A DNA stretch of 17,268 bases from Bacillota bacterium (GCA_023429685.1 JAEZDF010000021.1:1-17268), one strand, 5' to 3'; shown: positions 7,129 through 15,078, counted from the first letter of the stretch. Translations and numbers: made by a program. Notes: a model not told the origin generated them from the sequence alone.

Positions 7129-7739
7129 TATACTTCTACCTCCCAAAATAAATATGCAGTATATATTAAAATGCTCACAGAGCGTAAGCGCAAAACTTTG
7201 CACAGCCGGCTGCATACTGCGCCAACCGTCTGCGCAACAACGTAAAAAGGCACAGACCTTGGCACAACCGCAAATCAAAATTCGCCGCCGCCCGGGTGTA
7301 CTGTGCTGTTTTGTTCCGAACGCGGTTGTCCGTAAAACTGGGCTGAAAAAAACGCCGCCCCCAACGCCGCGCTGCGACCGCTTCAATCGGCCGGGAACTG
7401 ACTGGTTGTTTTCAACTGAATACATTATTGATATTTTTGCACACAAATAACCATTGATGCAATGACATCAATTTATTATAGCAGATAGCTTTTATATTTA
7501 CCATATTAATTTATTAAATTATGCGAATGACGCATCACAGGGTACTTATCCGATGATTTATACTAGTATTTACCTTGACCTTGCCCGTTGTTAATAGCGA
7601 TGTAAAGACATTTGCCCGCTCATTGTCAACAGCTCAACCCAAATACAACGCAAAAGCGGCCGCCCATCACAGCAGCCGCTCTTGCGCATCATTTTATAGT
7701 AAACAGGGATAAAAAGAAGTAAGCAAATTAGTGTGACGT
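7129..7739 (-). other. 611-bp region upstream of ppdK
   Basis: No gene is supported here; the open frame extending ppdK upstream lacks recognisable homology and a better start. A possible -10 (TATAAT on the minus strand, 7480-7475) has only a weak -35 (TGGTAA, 7503-7498). If it is used, ppdK has a leader of about 340 nt. Just downstream of it ATTGATG/CATCAAT at 7453-7472 forms a perfect 7-bp inverted repeat with a 6-base spacer, an operator or hairpin candidate. A second AT-rich -10-like sequence near 7158-7163 lacks a -35. No known riboswitch was recognised. Confidence 0.45.
7650..7685 (-). terminator. Hairpin after amt, possible terminator
   Basis: 7650-7660 (GCAAAAGCGGC) pairs with 7675-7685 (GCCGCTCTTGC) with one mismatch. 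It lies about 55 bp beyond the amt stop on the minus strand. A T-run does not follow, so termination may be partial or the hairpin may only protect the 3' end. Confidence 0.45.
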
Positions 7740-9434
7740 CTATTCGTCCTGCAGGGCGTCGTAGCCCTCTTCGCCGGTACGAACCTTTATGACGTTCTCC
7801 ACATCGTACACGAATATCTTTCCGTCTCCGATGTGTCCGGTGTAAAGCACCTTCTTGGCGGTCTCTACCACTGTTGCCACCGGCACCTTGGATACCACAA
7901 CCTCTACCTTAATCTTCGGCAGAAGCTGCATGTCTACCGGCACGCCTCTGTAGTATTCCGACGCACCCTTCTGAATGCCGCAGCCCAGAACCTGTGTTAC
8001 GGTAATGCCGGTAACGCCAATGGCGTTGAGCGCGCTCTTGAGCGACTCGAACTTGCTCTGGTTCATTAGGATAACAACGTTTGTCATCTTTACGCCCTCA
8101 TGAGCGGTGCCCTTAACAACCCGAACGGGAACTGCCTGATCCACAGAGGCTGCGGGGGTAATCTCGGTAACCTCAAACGCCTCACCCGCAACGGAGGGTA
8201 CAAAGTCGGCATATGCGCTGACAAGACCATGCTCGTGGATGTCAAGACCCTCGATCTCCTCCTGCTTGGAGACACGCAGACCGACCGTCTTTTTAATGAT
8301 AAAGAAGATGATGCTCATGGTAACAAGTACCCAAAGGGCTACAGACCCAACGCCCAGTGCCTGAATGCCCAGCAACTTAAAGCCGCCGCCGTAGAACACG
8401 CCGCCATCAACAGCGAACAATCCTACCAAAAGGGTTCCCAGTGCACCGCATACACCATGTACGCTGATAGCACCAACCGGGTCGTCGATCTTTGCAACCT
8501 TGTCAAAGAACTCTATCGCCAATACAATCACGATGCCTGCGATAACGCCGATGATAGCGGCACCGGCGGGGGATACCGCCGCACAGCCTGCCGTAATGGC
8601 AACCAGTCCGGCGAGTGCGCCGTTCAGGGTCATCGAAATGTCGGGCTTCTTGTAGCGAATCCAGGTAAATATCATCGTAGCGCATGCAGCAACCGCCGCA
8701 GCGAGGTTGGTGTTAACAAAGATCTTGCTCATCAGGGTAAGGGTTTCGTCGCCGGTCGCATTTACGGTAGAAGCACCGTTAAAGCCGAACCAGCAGAACC
8801 ACAGGATGAATACGCCCAGTGCGCCGAGTGTCAGGCTATGCCCGGGGATTGCCTTGGGCTTGCCATCCTTGCCATACTTGCCGATACGCGGACCAAGCAT
8901 CTTCGCGCCTACAAGCGATGCCACGCCGCCCACCATGTGTACCGCGGTGGAACCCGCAAAATCAACGAACCCAAGCTCTGCCAGCCAACCGCCGCCCCAG
9001 ATCCAGTGACCGGAAATCGGGTAAACAATTGCGCTGATTGCAAAGCTATAGACGCAGTACGAAAAGAATTTGGTGCGTTCCGCCATGGCACCCGATACAA
9101 TCGTCGCCGCCGTCGCGCAGAACACGGTCTGGAAGATTAAAAACGCCCATGTTGGGAAGCTATAGCCGTTTATCGACGCGTAATCTTGACGAGAAAACAG
9201 GTCAATCCAGCCAAAGAAGCCGTTGCCGGAACCAAACATGATTCCGAAACCCAAAATCCAAAAGATTGGCGTACCGATGCAGAAATCCATCAGGTTCTTC
9301 ATTACGATGTTTCCTGCGTTCTTGGCTCTGGTAAAGCCGGTCTCCACCATCGCAAAGCCTGCCTGCATAAAGAATACCAGCACAGCGCCGAGCAATACCC
9401 ATATGGTATCGACGGATGAGAATACCCCAGTCAT
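7740..9434 (-). CDS. amt: Ammonium transporter fused to a C-terminal P-II (GlnB/GlnK) domain
   Basis: 564 residues from the ATG at 9434, which follows GAGGAGG; ATGs eight and more codons upstream lie before this site. Residues about 5-385 form the Amt/Rh channel of some 11 membrane helices. The twin pore histidines are His166 (STAVHMVGG) and His326 (SVHGVCGALG), near the E. coli AmtB positions, and Asp158 precedes the first. A linker (about 390-445) leads to a complete P-II domain at 450-560, with T-loop GIQKGASEYYRGVPVDMQLL and the C-terminal nucleotide site GHIGDGKIFVYDVENV plus VRTGEEG. The position of the uridylylated Tyr51 of E. coli GlnB is Val here, so covalent control by that route is unlikely. 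The fusion presumably lets ATP/ADP and 2-oxoglutarate gate the channel directly. No clear promoter of its own was seen, so it may be read from glnN or have an unrecognised one. Confidence 0.96.
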   Translation of the reverse strand: MTGVFSSVDTIWVLLGAVLVFFMQAGFAMVETGFTRAKNAGNIVMKNLMDFCIGTPIFWILGFGIMFGSGNGFFGWIDLFSRQDYASINGYSFPTWAFLIFQTVFCATAATIVSGAMAERTKFFSYCVYSFAISAIVYPISGHWIWGGGWLAELGFVDFAGSTAVHMVGGVASLVGAKMLGPRIGKYGKDGKPKAIPGHSLTLGALGVFILWFCWFGFNGASTVNATGDETLTLMSKIFVNTNLAAAVAACATMIFTWIRYKKPDISMTLNGALAGLVAITAGCAAVSPAGAAIIGVIAGIVIVLAIEFFDKVAKIDDPVGAISVHGVCGALGTLLVGLFAVDGGVFYGGGFKLLGIQALGVGSVALWVLVTMSIIFFIIKKTVGLRVSKQEEIEGLDIHEHGLVSAYADFVPSVAGEAFEVTEITPAASVDQAVPVRVVKGTAHEGVKMTNVVILMNQSKFESLKSALNAIGVTGITVTQVLGCGIQKGASEYYRGVPVDMQLLPKIKVEVVVSKVPVATVVETAKKVLYTGHIGDGKIFVYDVENVIKVRTGEEGYDALQDE

Positions 9435-9649
9435 AAAATTACTCCTCCTCATATACATTCATTCTTCCGGCTCTGCCGCTTAAAAAGCGAAGTCTGCCGG
9501 GAATATTTTAACGCCTTCTTATCCCCCGAAGGACGCTAAAAGCTTGTGCCAAAAACCTTGCAGCAAAGACGGCCCATTCCTTAAACAAAACCGCCCGTTT
9601 GCATTGCCTAGTATTTCTCCCGTTATCATAGGTATTTGTGTTTTGACTG
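9435..9649 (-). other. Leader region of amt
   Basis: Part of the 314-bp glnN-amt gap. No gene. A weak -10 (TATGAT on the minus strand, about 9630) has no good -35. CCTTC/GAAGG (about 9512-9530) and an imperfect CCGGC/GCCGG hairpin (about 9467-9500) lie upstream of the amt ribosome binding site. No T-run after either, so no attenuator like those of glnN and glt was found here. Confidence 0.4.
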
Positions 9650-9719
9650 TGCAGCCATGGTGTCCTCCCTCTTGGGGGGATCCCCCCTTTGGGGGGAGGG
9701 CACCATGTCCCCTGCTGCA
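9650..9719. repeat. 70-bp nested palindrome between glnN and amt
   Basis: TGCAGC at 9650-9655 matches GCTGCA at 9714-9719. CATGGTG at 9656-9662 matches CACCATG at 9701-9707, and the stem continues through CCTCCC (9664-9669) against GGGAGG (9694-9699) with some G-U pairs. In the middle is the palindrome GGGGGGATCCCCCC at 9674-9687. The whole would fold into one long hairpin 29 bp after the glnN stop. It could end or stabilise the glnN transcript, but no T-run is seen, and it may instead be a small mobile repeat. Confidence 0.65.
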
Positions 9720-9748
9720 AAGCCTTTATGATACGGAATGCTTATTGA

Positions 9749-11842
9749 TTATGCGTAAAACAACAGGTCGCCGTAAGTCGGGAACGGCCAGTACTTCTTG
9801 GCGGTAATGCTCTCGAGCTCGTCGGCAACCGCGCGCAGCTCGCTCATTGCGGTAATGACCTCGCTCTTGCAATAGCCTGACAGCTCAAAGACGGTCTCCT
9901 CGTGGTTCTTCATCTCAAGCAGCACGGCGTCGAGCGCCTCGATCTTGTTGTACAGACTGCTTGCAAGACCCGAAAGCTTGGTTACCAGCTTCTCTTCCAT
10001 CTCGCAGCTAATAGCGGAGCTAAGCCCCTTCTTGGCAACGGCGGCGGTGCTGATCTCGTCGATATAGCTGATTACCGCGGGCAGGATATCCTTCTTGGCG
10101 ATATCGAGTGTAGCAAGCGCCTCGATGTTGATGGTCTTGCAGTACGCCTCTAGGTTAATCTCGCAGCGGGAGTGCATCTCGGCCTCGGTGAATACGCCGT
10201 GCGAGGTAAACAGCTTAACGCTCTTTTCGGTAATAAAGTAGGGCATTGCCTCGGGTGTGGTCTTCAGGTTATAAAGCCCTCTCTTCTCGGCTTCCACAAC
10301 CCATTCCTCAGAGTAGTTGTTGCCGTTGAAGATGATGCGTCTGTGCTTTTTCAGGGTATCCTTGACTAGCGTGTTTAACGCGGCGTTAAAATCAGACGCC
10401 TTTTCAAGTACATCGGCAAACTGCTTGAGTGCCTCGGCAACCACGGTGTTCAGCACCACATTGGGTCCCGAGATAGACAGCGCCGAGCCCAAAGAGCGGA
10501 ACTCGAACTTGTTGCCGGTAAACGCAAAGGGCGACGTGCGGTTGCGGTCGGTGTTGTCCTTCGGAATACTGGGCAACACGCTTACGCCGATGCGCATCTG
10601 CTCCTGTGCCTTTTGGTCGTAGGCGGTGCCGTCCACGATTGCGTCGAGAATGGCGGAAAGCTCGGTGCCCACAAACGCGGAGATGATGGCGGGGGGTGCT
10701 TCGTTTGCGCCCAAACGATGATCGTTTCCGGCGCTCGCGACCGCCAGTCTCAGCAGCTCCTGATACTCGTCAACCGCCTTGAGCACCGCGGTGAGGAACA
10801 GGATAAACTGCGCGTTGTCCTTGGGCGAATCGCCCGGCTCAAGCAAATTTATGCCGGTATCGGTGGAGATAGACCAGTTGTTGTGCTTGCCCGAGCCGTT
10901 TACGCCGGCAAAGGGCTTCTCGTGCAACAGACAAACCAGACCGTGGCGAAGGGCAACCTTCTTCATCATTTCCATGGTCAGCTGGTTGTGGTCGGTGGCG
11001 AGGTTGGTGTTTGTGAAGATGGGTGCCAGCTCATGCTGTGCGGGGGCAACCTCGTTGTGCTTTGTTTTTGCAAGCACGCCCAGCTTCCAAAGCTCCTCGT
11101 CAAGCTCCTTCATAAACGCCGCAACACGGGGACGAATGGCGCCGAAGTAATGATCTTCGAGCTCCTGACCCTTGGGCGGCTTTGCACCAAACAGGGTTCT
11201 GCCGGTGTAGATTAAATCCTTGCGCTTCTCGTACATCCCTTGGTCAATCAGGAAGTACTCCTGCTCGGGTCCTACGGTGGTGTTTACGTGGCTTACCTCG
11301 GTGCGTCCAAATAACTTCAGTACGCGCAGCGCCTGCTTGTTAATGGCCTCCATCGAGCGAAGCAGCGGGGTTTTCTTATCCAGCGCCTCTCCGCCGTAAG
11401 AGCAGAACGCGGTGGGAATACACAAGGTGCCGTCCTTGATAAACGCGTAGGAGGTGGGGTCCCATGCGGTGTAGCCGCGTGCCTCAAAGGTGGCGCGCAG
11501 TCCGCCGGAGGGGAAGCTAGAGGCATCCGGCTCGCCCTTAATCAGCTCTTTGCCGGAGAACTCCATAATGACCTTGCCGTCGCCGGCGGGGGAGATAAAG
11601 CTGTCGTGCTTTTCAGCGGTGATGCCGGTCATGGGCTGGAACCAGTGGGTAAAGTGGGTGACGCCCTTTTCCAACGCCCAGTCCTTCATTGCGGTTGCGA
11701 CTACGTTTGCCACACATAAATCCAGTGGCTCATCCTTTTTAATAGCAGAGAGCAACGCCTTATACGTGTCTTTTGGGAGCCTTTCCCGCATTACCTTGTC
11801 GCCAAACACCATGCTGCCAAACAGTTCCGGTACCTTGCTCAT
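9749..11842 (-). CDS. glnN: Glutamine synthetase, type III
   Basis: Makes glutamine from glutamate, ammonia and ATP in the cytoplasm. 697 residues from the ATG at 11842 (MSKVPELFGSMVFGD), preceded by GAGGGA at 7 nt; the open frame upstream runs through the promoter and attenuator and is not coding. The length is that of GSIII, much longer than GSI. Family motifs: GPEQEYFLID at about 191-200, NEVAPAQHELAPIF at 263-276, NGSGKHNNWSISTDTG at 315-330, GANEAPPA at 378-385 and NRTSPFAFTGNKFEFR at 434-449, which together form the glutamate, metal and ATP sites. GSIII enzymes are dodecamers found in Bacteroides, cyanobacteria and many Clostridia. It is divergent from the glt operon that uses its product, and its leader holds a strong attenuator. 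Confidence 0.97.
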   Translation of the reverse strand: MSKVPELFGSMVFGDKVMRERLPKDTYKALLSAIKKDEPLDLCVANVVATAMKDWALEKGVTHFTHWFQPMTGITAEKHDSFISPAGDGKVIMEFSGKELIKGEPDASSFPSGGLRATFEARGYTAWDPTSYAFIKDGTLCIPTAFCSYGGEALDKKTPLLRSMEAINKQALRVLKLFGRTEVSHVNTTVGPEQEYFLIDQGMYEKRKDLIYTGRTLFGAKPPKGQELEDHYFGAIRPRVAAFMKELDEELWKLGVLAKTKHNEVAPAQHELAPIFTNTNLATDHNQLTMEMMKKVALRHGLVCLLHEKPFAGVNGSGKHNNWSISTDTGINLLEPGDSPKDNAQFILFLTAVLKAVDEYQELLRLAVASAGNDHRLGANEAPPAIISAFVGTELSAILDAIVDGTAYDQKAQEQMRIGVSVLPSIPKDNTDRNRTSPFAFTGNKFEFRSLGSALSISGPNVVLNTVVAEALKQFADVLEKASDFNAALNTLVKDTLKKHRRIIFNGNNYSEEWVVEAEKRGLYNLKTTPEAMPYFITEKSVKLFTSHGVFTEAEMHSRCEINLEAYCKTINIEALATLDIAKKDILPAVISYIDEISTAAVAKKGLSSAISCEMEEKLVTKLSGLASSLYNKIEALDAVLLEMKNHEETVFELSGYCKSEVITAMSELRAVADELESITAKKYWPFPTYGDLLFYA

Positions 11843-11904
11843 ACGATAATCCCTCACATTCACAATAATCTGAACTTTTGTTTTATCGGTTCTATCCCTG
11901 AACG

Positions 11905-11955
11905 AAAAAACAACAAAAAAGGCACTGCGGGTTAAACCCACAGCGCCTTCGCTGC
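11905..11955 (-). promoter_or_regulatory. Leader attenuator of glnN (terminator plus competing AAGG-loop hairpin)
   Basis: On the minus strand 11947-11937 (GGCGCTGTGGG) pairs with 11931-11921 (CCCGCAGTGCC) over 11 bp and is followed by TTTTTTGTTGTTTTTT (11920-11905), a very strong intrinsic terminator 63 nt before the glnN start. A competing small stem, 11955-11951 with 11944-11940, encloses the loop GAAGGC and uses the 5' arm of the terminator, so the two cannot coexist. It begins about five bases after the predicted transcription start. Transcription attenuation of glnN is a direct inference from this layout; the regulator is not known. Confidence 0.8.
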
Positions 11956-11966
11956 TTGATACGATT

Positions 11967-11995
11967 AGTATATACCAGTGTCAAATATTTGTCAA
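11967..11995 (-). promoter_or_regulatory. Promoter of glnN
   Basis: On the minus strand TTGACA (11995-11990), 17 bp and TATACT (11972-11967) make a near-perfect sigma-A promoter, with start expected near 11960. A second TTGACA lies 11 bp further downstream within the spacer, giving two direct repeats that might be bound by a regulator. No clear GlnR/TnrA box (TGTNA-N7-TNACA) was found. Confidence 0.85.
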
Positions 11996-12026
11996 CAGGT
12001 TTTTTAAAAAAAGTTTTTGCATGGTT

Positions 12027-12089
12027 TGCAGGACATTCATTTTCATCCTGCATATTATATACAACAAGCTACACAGATGTTGGCTTGTT
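12027..12089. promoter_or_regulatory. Two inverted repeats between the divergent promoters
   Basis: TGCAGGA (12027-12033) and TCCTGCA (12046-12052) form a 7-bp inverted repeat with a 12-base spacer. AACAAGC (12063-12069) and GCTTGTT (12083-12089) form another with a 13-base spacer. Both lie upstream of both promoters, so they are candidate sites for a regulator of glnN and glt. A possible second plus-strand promoter (TTGGCT at 12080, TATAAT at 12102-12107, 16-bp spacing) overlaps the second repeat. Confidence 0.4.
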
Positions 12090-12143
12090 TTAAGGTAACT
12101 ATATAATATATGCAGCAGCCAAATATTTTTCTTTCAAAAACGG

Positions 12144-12171
12144 TTGACATTTCTTCTTGTATCAGTATAAT
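12144..12171 (+). promoter_or_regulatory. Promoter of the split glutamate synthase operon
   Basis: TTGACA at 12144-12149 and TATAAT at 12166-12171 with 16 bp between them are exact consensus hexamers. Start is expected near 12178, leaving a 213-nt leader. GTTGAC at 12143-12148 is repeated in inverted form as GTCAAC at 12175-12180. Confidence 0.87.
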
Positions 12172-12179
12172 AAAGTCAA

Positions 12180-12249
12180 CGAACAAAGGTGTTCGCATAT
12201 AGGTGCAGGATTTTCCTGTGCCTATTTGCGACCACCTTTTTGTTTTTTT
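12180..12249 (+). promoter_or_regulatory. Leader attenuator of the glt operon
   Basis: A long hairpin runs from 12185 to 12239. AAAGGTG (12185-12191) pairs with CACCTTT (12233-12239), TCGCA (12193-12197) with TGCGA (12227-12231), and a 12-bp inner helix (12199-12210 with 12214-12225) is capped by TTT. A run of T broken by one G follows to 12249. A competing hairpin, CGAAC (12180-12184) with GTTCG (12191-12195), holds the first terminator arm in the six-base loop AAAGGT. The predicted transcript starts only a few bases before this hairpin, 140 nt upstream of the first gene, so most transcripts should stop here unless a signal prevents it. Confidence 0.8.
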
Positions 12250-12390
12250 CCATCTTCCCCTATTGGTATAGAGCATACAGGGATAATTGCATTGCACAGA
12301 CCCCAATCATCCGCCAACGGGATGATGGCGATGCACCGGCAGCAGGGAAAGCGCTTACTAATGTATGTTGGAGAAAAGAGAGAGTACTAG

Positions 12391-13491
12391 ATGCAAAGAC
12401 TACCACTCGAAGGAGAGGTTCGCATCCCGTCGGGGTGCGCGATCTCGGGGATGATATCAAAAAGCGGCAAGCGTCGTAACGGCAGCGACATCATTCGCTC
12501 CATAGCGACGATGCACGACCGTTCCAACGGACTGGGCGGCGGTTTTGCGGCATACGGCATCTACCCGCAGTATAAGGAGCTGTATGCGTTCCACCTATTT
12601 TACCAAACCCCCAAAGCCAAGGAGGAGTGCGAGCAGTATATGCTGGCGCACTTTGAGGTTGCGCAGGCGGAGGAGATCCCCACGCGCAAGCACCCGAACA
12701 TCACCGCAAAGCCGGATATCATGCGCTACTTTTTATCGCCCAAGCCCCTTGCGCTTGCGGCAAGCCAGCTGGACGAAAAGGAATACACCGCCCGCGTTGT
12801 CATACATATTAATACGGTGATAGAAGGCGCGTTTGTATTCTCGAGCGGCAAGGACATGGGCGTGTTCAAGGCGGTCGGCTTCCCCGAGGACGTGGGCGAG
12901 TTTTACTGCCTAGAGCAGTACGAGGCGTATTCGTGGACGGCGCACGGCCGTTACCCCACAAACACCCCGGGCTGGTGGGGCGGCGCGCACCCGTTTGCCC
13001 TGCTGGACTTCACCATCGTCCACAACGGCGAGATTTCGTCCTACGACGCAAACCGCCGCACCATAGAGATGTACGGCTACAAGTGCGACCTGCTCACCGA
13101 CACCGAGGCGATTACCTACATCTTCGACTACCTTGTGCGCAAGCTGGGGCTTACCCTTGAGGAAGCCGCAAGCGTCGTCGCCGCCCCGTTTTGGAGCGAG
13201 ATTGACCGCATGCCCACCGAGGAAAAGGCACGCCTTACCTACCTGCGCAACGCGTTTTCGAGCCTGCTCATCACAGGACCGTTTTCGATTCTGCTCGGGT
13301 TTGAGGGCGGACTGATGGCACTCAACGACCGCTTAAAGCTGCGTTCCATGGTCGTGGGCGAGGCGGGCGACACCGTGTACATGGCAAGCGAGGAATGCGC
13401 GATCCGCGCCATTGAACCGAATGTAAGCAGGGTATGGGCGCCCAAGGGCGGTCAGCCCGTAATCGTAACACTGGATGGAGGTGTGCGCTGA
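12391..13491 (+). CDS. Split glutamate synthase, class II glutamine amidotransferase subunit
   Basis: Releases ammonia from glutamine for the FMN subunit. 366 residues. Class II amidotransferases use an N-terminal cysteine; here Cys16 begins CAISGMIS, so 15 residues must be removed, as happens with the propeptides of bacterial GltB. Further family signs are DRSNGLGGGFAAYG (43-56), GRYPTNTPGWWGGAHP (186-201), HNGEISS (211-217) and TDTEA (236-240), the glutamine and oxyanion site region. The ATG at 12391 follows GAGAG at about 6 nt. It abuts the TAG of a possible 22-codon upstream ORF (12322-12390). The stop overlaps the next start (TGATG), so the two subunits are translationally coupled. It corresponds to the N-terminal domain of the large GltB subunit. 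Confidence 0.93.
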   Translation: MQRLPLEGEVRIPSGCAISGMISKSGKRRNGSDIIRSIATMHDRSNGLGGGFAAYGIYPQYKELYAFHLFYQTPKAKEECEQYMLAHFEVAQAEEIPTRKHPNITAKPDIMRYFLSPKPLALAASQLDEKEYTARVVIHINTVIEGAFVFSSGKDMGVFKAVGFPEDVGEFYCLEQYEAYSWTAHGRYPTNTPGWWGGAHPFALLDFTIVHNGEISSYDANRRTIEMYGYKCDLLTDTEAITYIFDYLVRKLGLTLEEAASVVAAPFWSEIDRMPTEEKARLTYLRNAFSSLLITGPFSILLGFEGGLMALNDRLKLRSMVVGEAGDTVYMASEECAIRAIEPNVSRVWAPKGGQPVIVTLDGGVR

Positions 13492-14996
13492 TGGCTGTTA
13501 ATTATAACAACCCCGAATACGAGGTAATACGCAATCTTGACCGCTGCATCACCTGCCGCGTGTGTGAACGCCAGTGCGCAAACGAGGTACACAGCTACGA
13601 TGAGGAAACCCACCGCATGAAGGCAGACGAGATGCTGTGCGTCAACTGTCACCGCTGCGTATCGCTGTGCCCCACCCGCGCGCTTAAGATAGTAAAGACC
13701 GACAACACCTTTAAAGAGAACGCAAACTGGTCCAACCAAACCATCGCCGAGCTGTACCGTCAGGCAGAGACTGGCGGCGTGCTGCTTTCGTCCATGGGCA
13801 CACCCAAGGACTACCCCGTGTACTGGGATAAGATGCTCATCAACGCCTCGCAGGTCACAAACCCCTCTATCGACCCGCTGCGCGAGCCGATGGAAACGCG
13901 GGTGTACCTTGGCAAAAAGCCGGGCAAGATAGCCCGCGACGAAAACGGCAACATCGTAAACAACCTCACCCCGCAGCTTGAGCTTGCGACACCTGTGATG
14001 TTCTCGGCGATGAGCTACGGCTCTATTAGCTACAACGCCCACGAAAGCCTTGCAAGGGCCGCCGAAGAGCTTGGCATTATGTACAACACCGGCGAGGGCG
14101 GACTGCACAAGGACTTCTACCGCTACGGTGCAAACACCATCGTACAGGTAGCATCGGGACGCTTTGGTGTGTATAAGGATTACCTAGAGGCGGGTGCCGC
14201 CATCGAGATTAAGATGGGGCAGGGCGCAAAGCCCGGCATCGGCGGACATCTGCCCGGTACAAAGATTGTGGGCGATATCTCGCAGACCCGTATGATCCCC
14301 GAGGGCTCGGACGCGATAAGCCCCGCGCCCCATCACGACATCTACTCGATTGAGGACCTGCGTCAGCTGGTTTACTCGTTAAAAGAAGCAACCGCGCACA
14401 AAAAGCCGGTTATTGTAAAGATTGCCGCGGTGCACAACGTCGCCGCCATCGCAAGCGGCATTGCCCGAAGCGGCGCGGATATCCTCGTCATCGACGGCTT
14501 CCGCGGCGGCACGGGCGCAGCCCCCACCCGCATCCGCGACAACGTGGGTATCCCCATCGAGCTTGCGCTTGCCAGCGTGGACGAGCGCCTGCGGCAGGAG
14601 GGCATCCGCGACGATATCTCGGTGGTGGTGGGCGGCTCTATCCGCTCAAGCGCCGACATCGTGAAGGCGGTGGCACTCGGTGCGGACGCGGTGTACGTCG
14701 CAACCGGCGCACTGCTTGCCTTAGGCTGCCACCTGTGCCGCAGCTGCCAGACGGGCAAATGCAACTGGGGTATTGCCACCCAGCGCCCCGAGCTGGTGCG
14801 CCGCTTAAACCCCGATCTTGGCTACAAACGCCTTGTTAACCTCATCTCCGCGTGGGACCACGAGATTAAAGAGATGATGGGCGGCATGGGCATTAACTCG
14901 CTTGAATCATTAAGAGGCAACCGACTGATGCTACGCGGCGTCGGACTAAACGCCAAGGAGCTTGAGATTTTAGGCATTAAGCACGCCGGAGAATAG
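13491..14996 (+). CDS. Split glutamate synthase, FMN/iron-sulfur synthase subunit
   Basis: Reductive amination of 2-oxoglutarate with ammonia from the partner subunit. 501 residues from the ATG at 13491, which overlaps the previous stop and follows GGAGGT; an in-frame ATG at 13434 lies inside the upstream gene and is not needed. The N-terminus holds two [4Fe-4S] motifs, Cys19/22/25/29 and Cys50/53/56/60. The rest is an FMN-binding TIM barrel with GEGGLHKDFYRYG (201-213), KMGQGAKPGIGGHLPG (241-256), DGFRGGTGAAPTRIRD (335-350) and VGGSIRSSADI (380-390). Cys413/416/419/424 (CHLCRSC plus C) would hold the third cluster. This ferredoxin-headed form is the archaeal-type GltB core, common in anaerobic bacteria. 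Confidence 0.95.
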   Translation: MAVNYNNPEYEVIRNLDRCITCRVCERQCANEVHSYDEETHRMKADEMLCVNCHRCVSLCPTRALKIVKTDNTFKENANWSNQTIAELYRQAETGGVLLSSMGTPKDYPVYWDKMLINASQVTNPSIDPLREPMETRVYLGKKPGKIARDENGNIVNNLTPQLELATPVMFSAMSYGSISYNAHESLARAAEELGIMYNTGEGGLHKDFYRYGANTIVQVASGRFGVYKDYLEAGAAIEIKMGQGAKPGIGGHLPGTKIVGDISQTRMIPEGSDAISPAPHHDIYSIEDLRQLVYSLKEATAHKKPVIVKIAAVHNVAAIASGIARSGADILVIDGFRGGTGAAPTRIRDNVGIPIELALASVDERLRQEGIRDDISVVVGGSIRSSADIVKAVALGADAVYVATGALLALGCHLCRSCQTGKCNWGIATQRPELVRRLNPDLGYKRLVNLISAWDHEIKEMMGGMGINSLESLRGNRLMLRGVGLNAKELEILGIKHAGE

Positions 14997-14997
14997 C

Positions 14998-15044
14998 ATC
15001 GCATCGCGAACCTTCGGTTCGCATTAGGAGAACCTTCGGTTCTC
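14998..15044. repeat. Composite hairpin repeat, copy 1
   Basis: Starts with ATCGCATCGC and contains two hairpins: GCGAAC/GTTCGC and GAGAAC/GTTCTC, both with the loop CTTCG. It is homologous to 15204-15251. It lies directly after the stop codon of the FMN subunit gene, within the 325-bp gap 14997-15321 that has no gene. Confidence 0.8.
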
Positions 15045-15078
15045 TGTTCTCCTCGGCATGATATCAAGTTAGTCGTAG

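Noticed and set aside
7129..7446. 106-codon N-terminal extension of ppdK
   Set aside because: From the GTG at 7128 the protein has family length and His455 numbering, with a good ribosome binding site; the extension has no family likeness.
8100..9140. 346-codon plus-strand ORF opposite amt
   Set aside because: Shadow frame of a well supported transporter gene; composition follows the opposite coding frame.
11843..11941. 33-codon N-terminal extension of glnN
   Set aside because: It would be encoded by the attenuator hairpin and T-run; the ATG at 11842 has a proper ribosome binding site and gives the family length.
11967..12000. GlnR/TnrA operator in the glnN promoter
   Set aside because: The TTGACA repeats are direct rather than in the TGTNA-N7-TNACA arrangement, so the box is not met.
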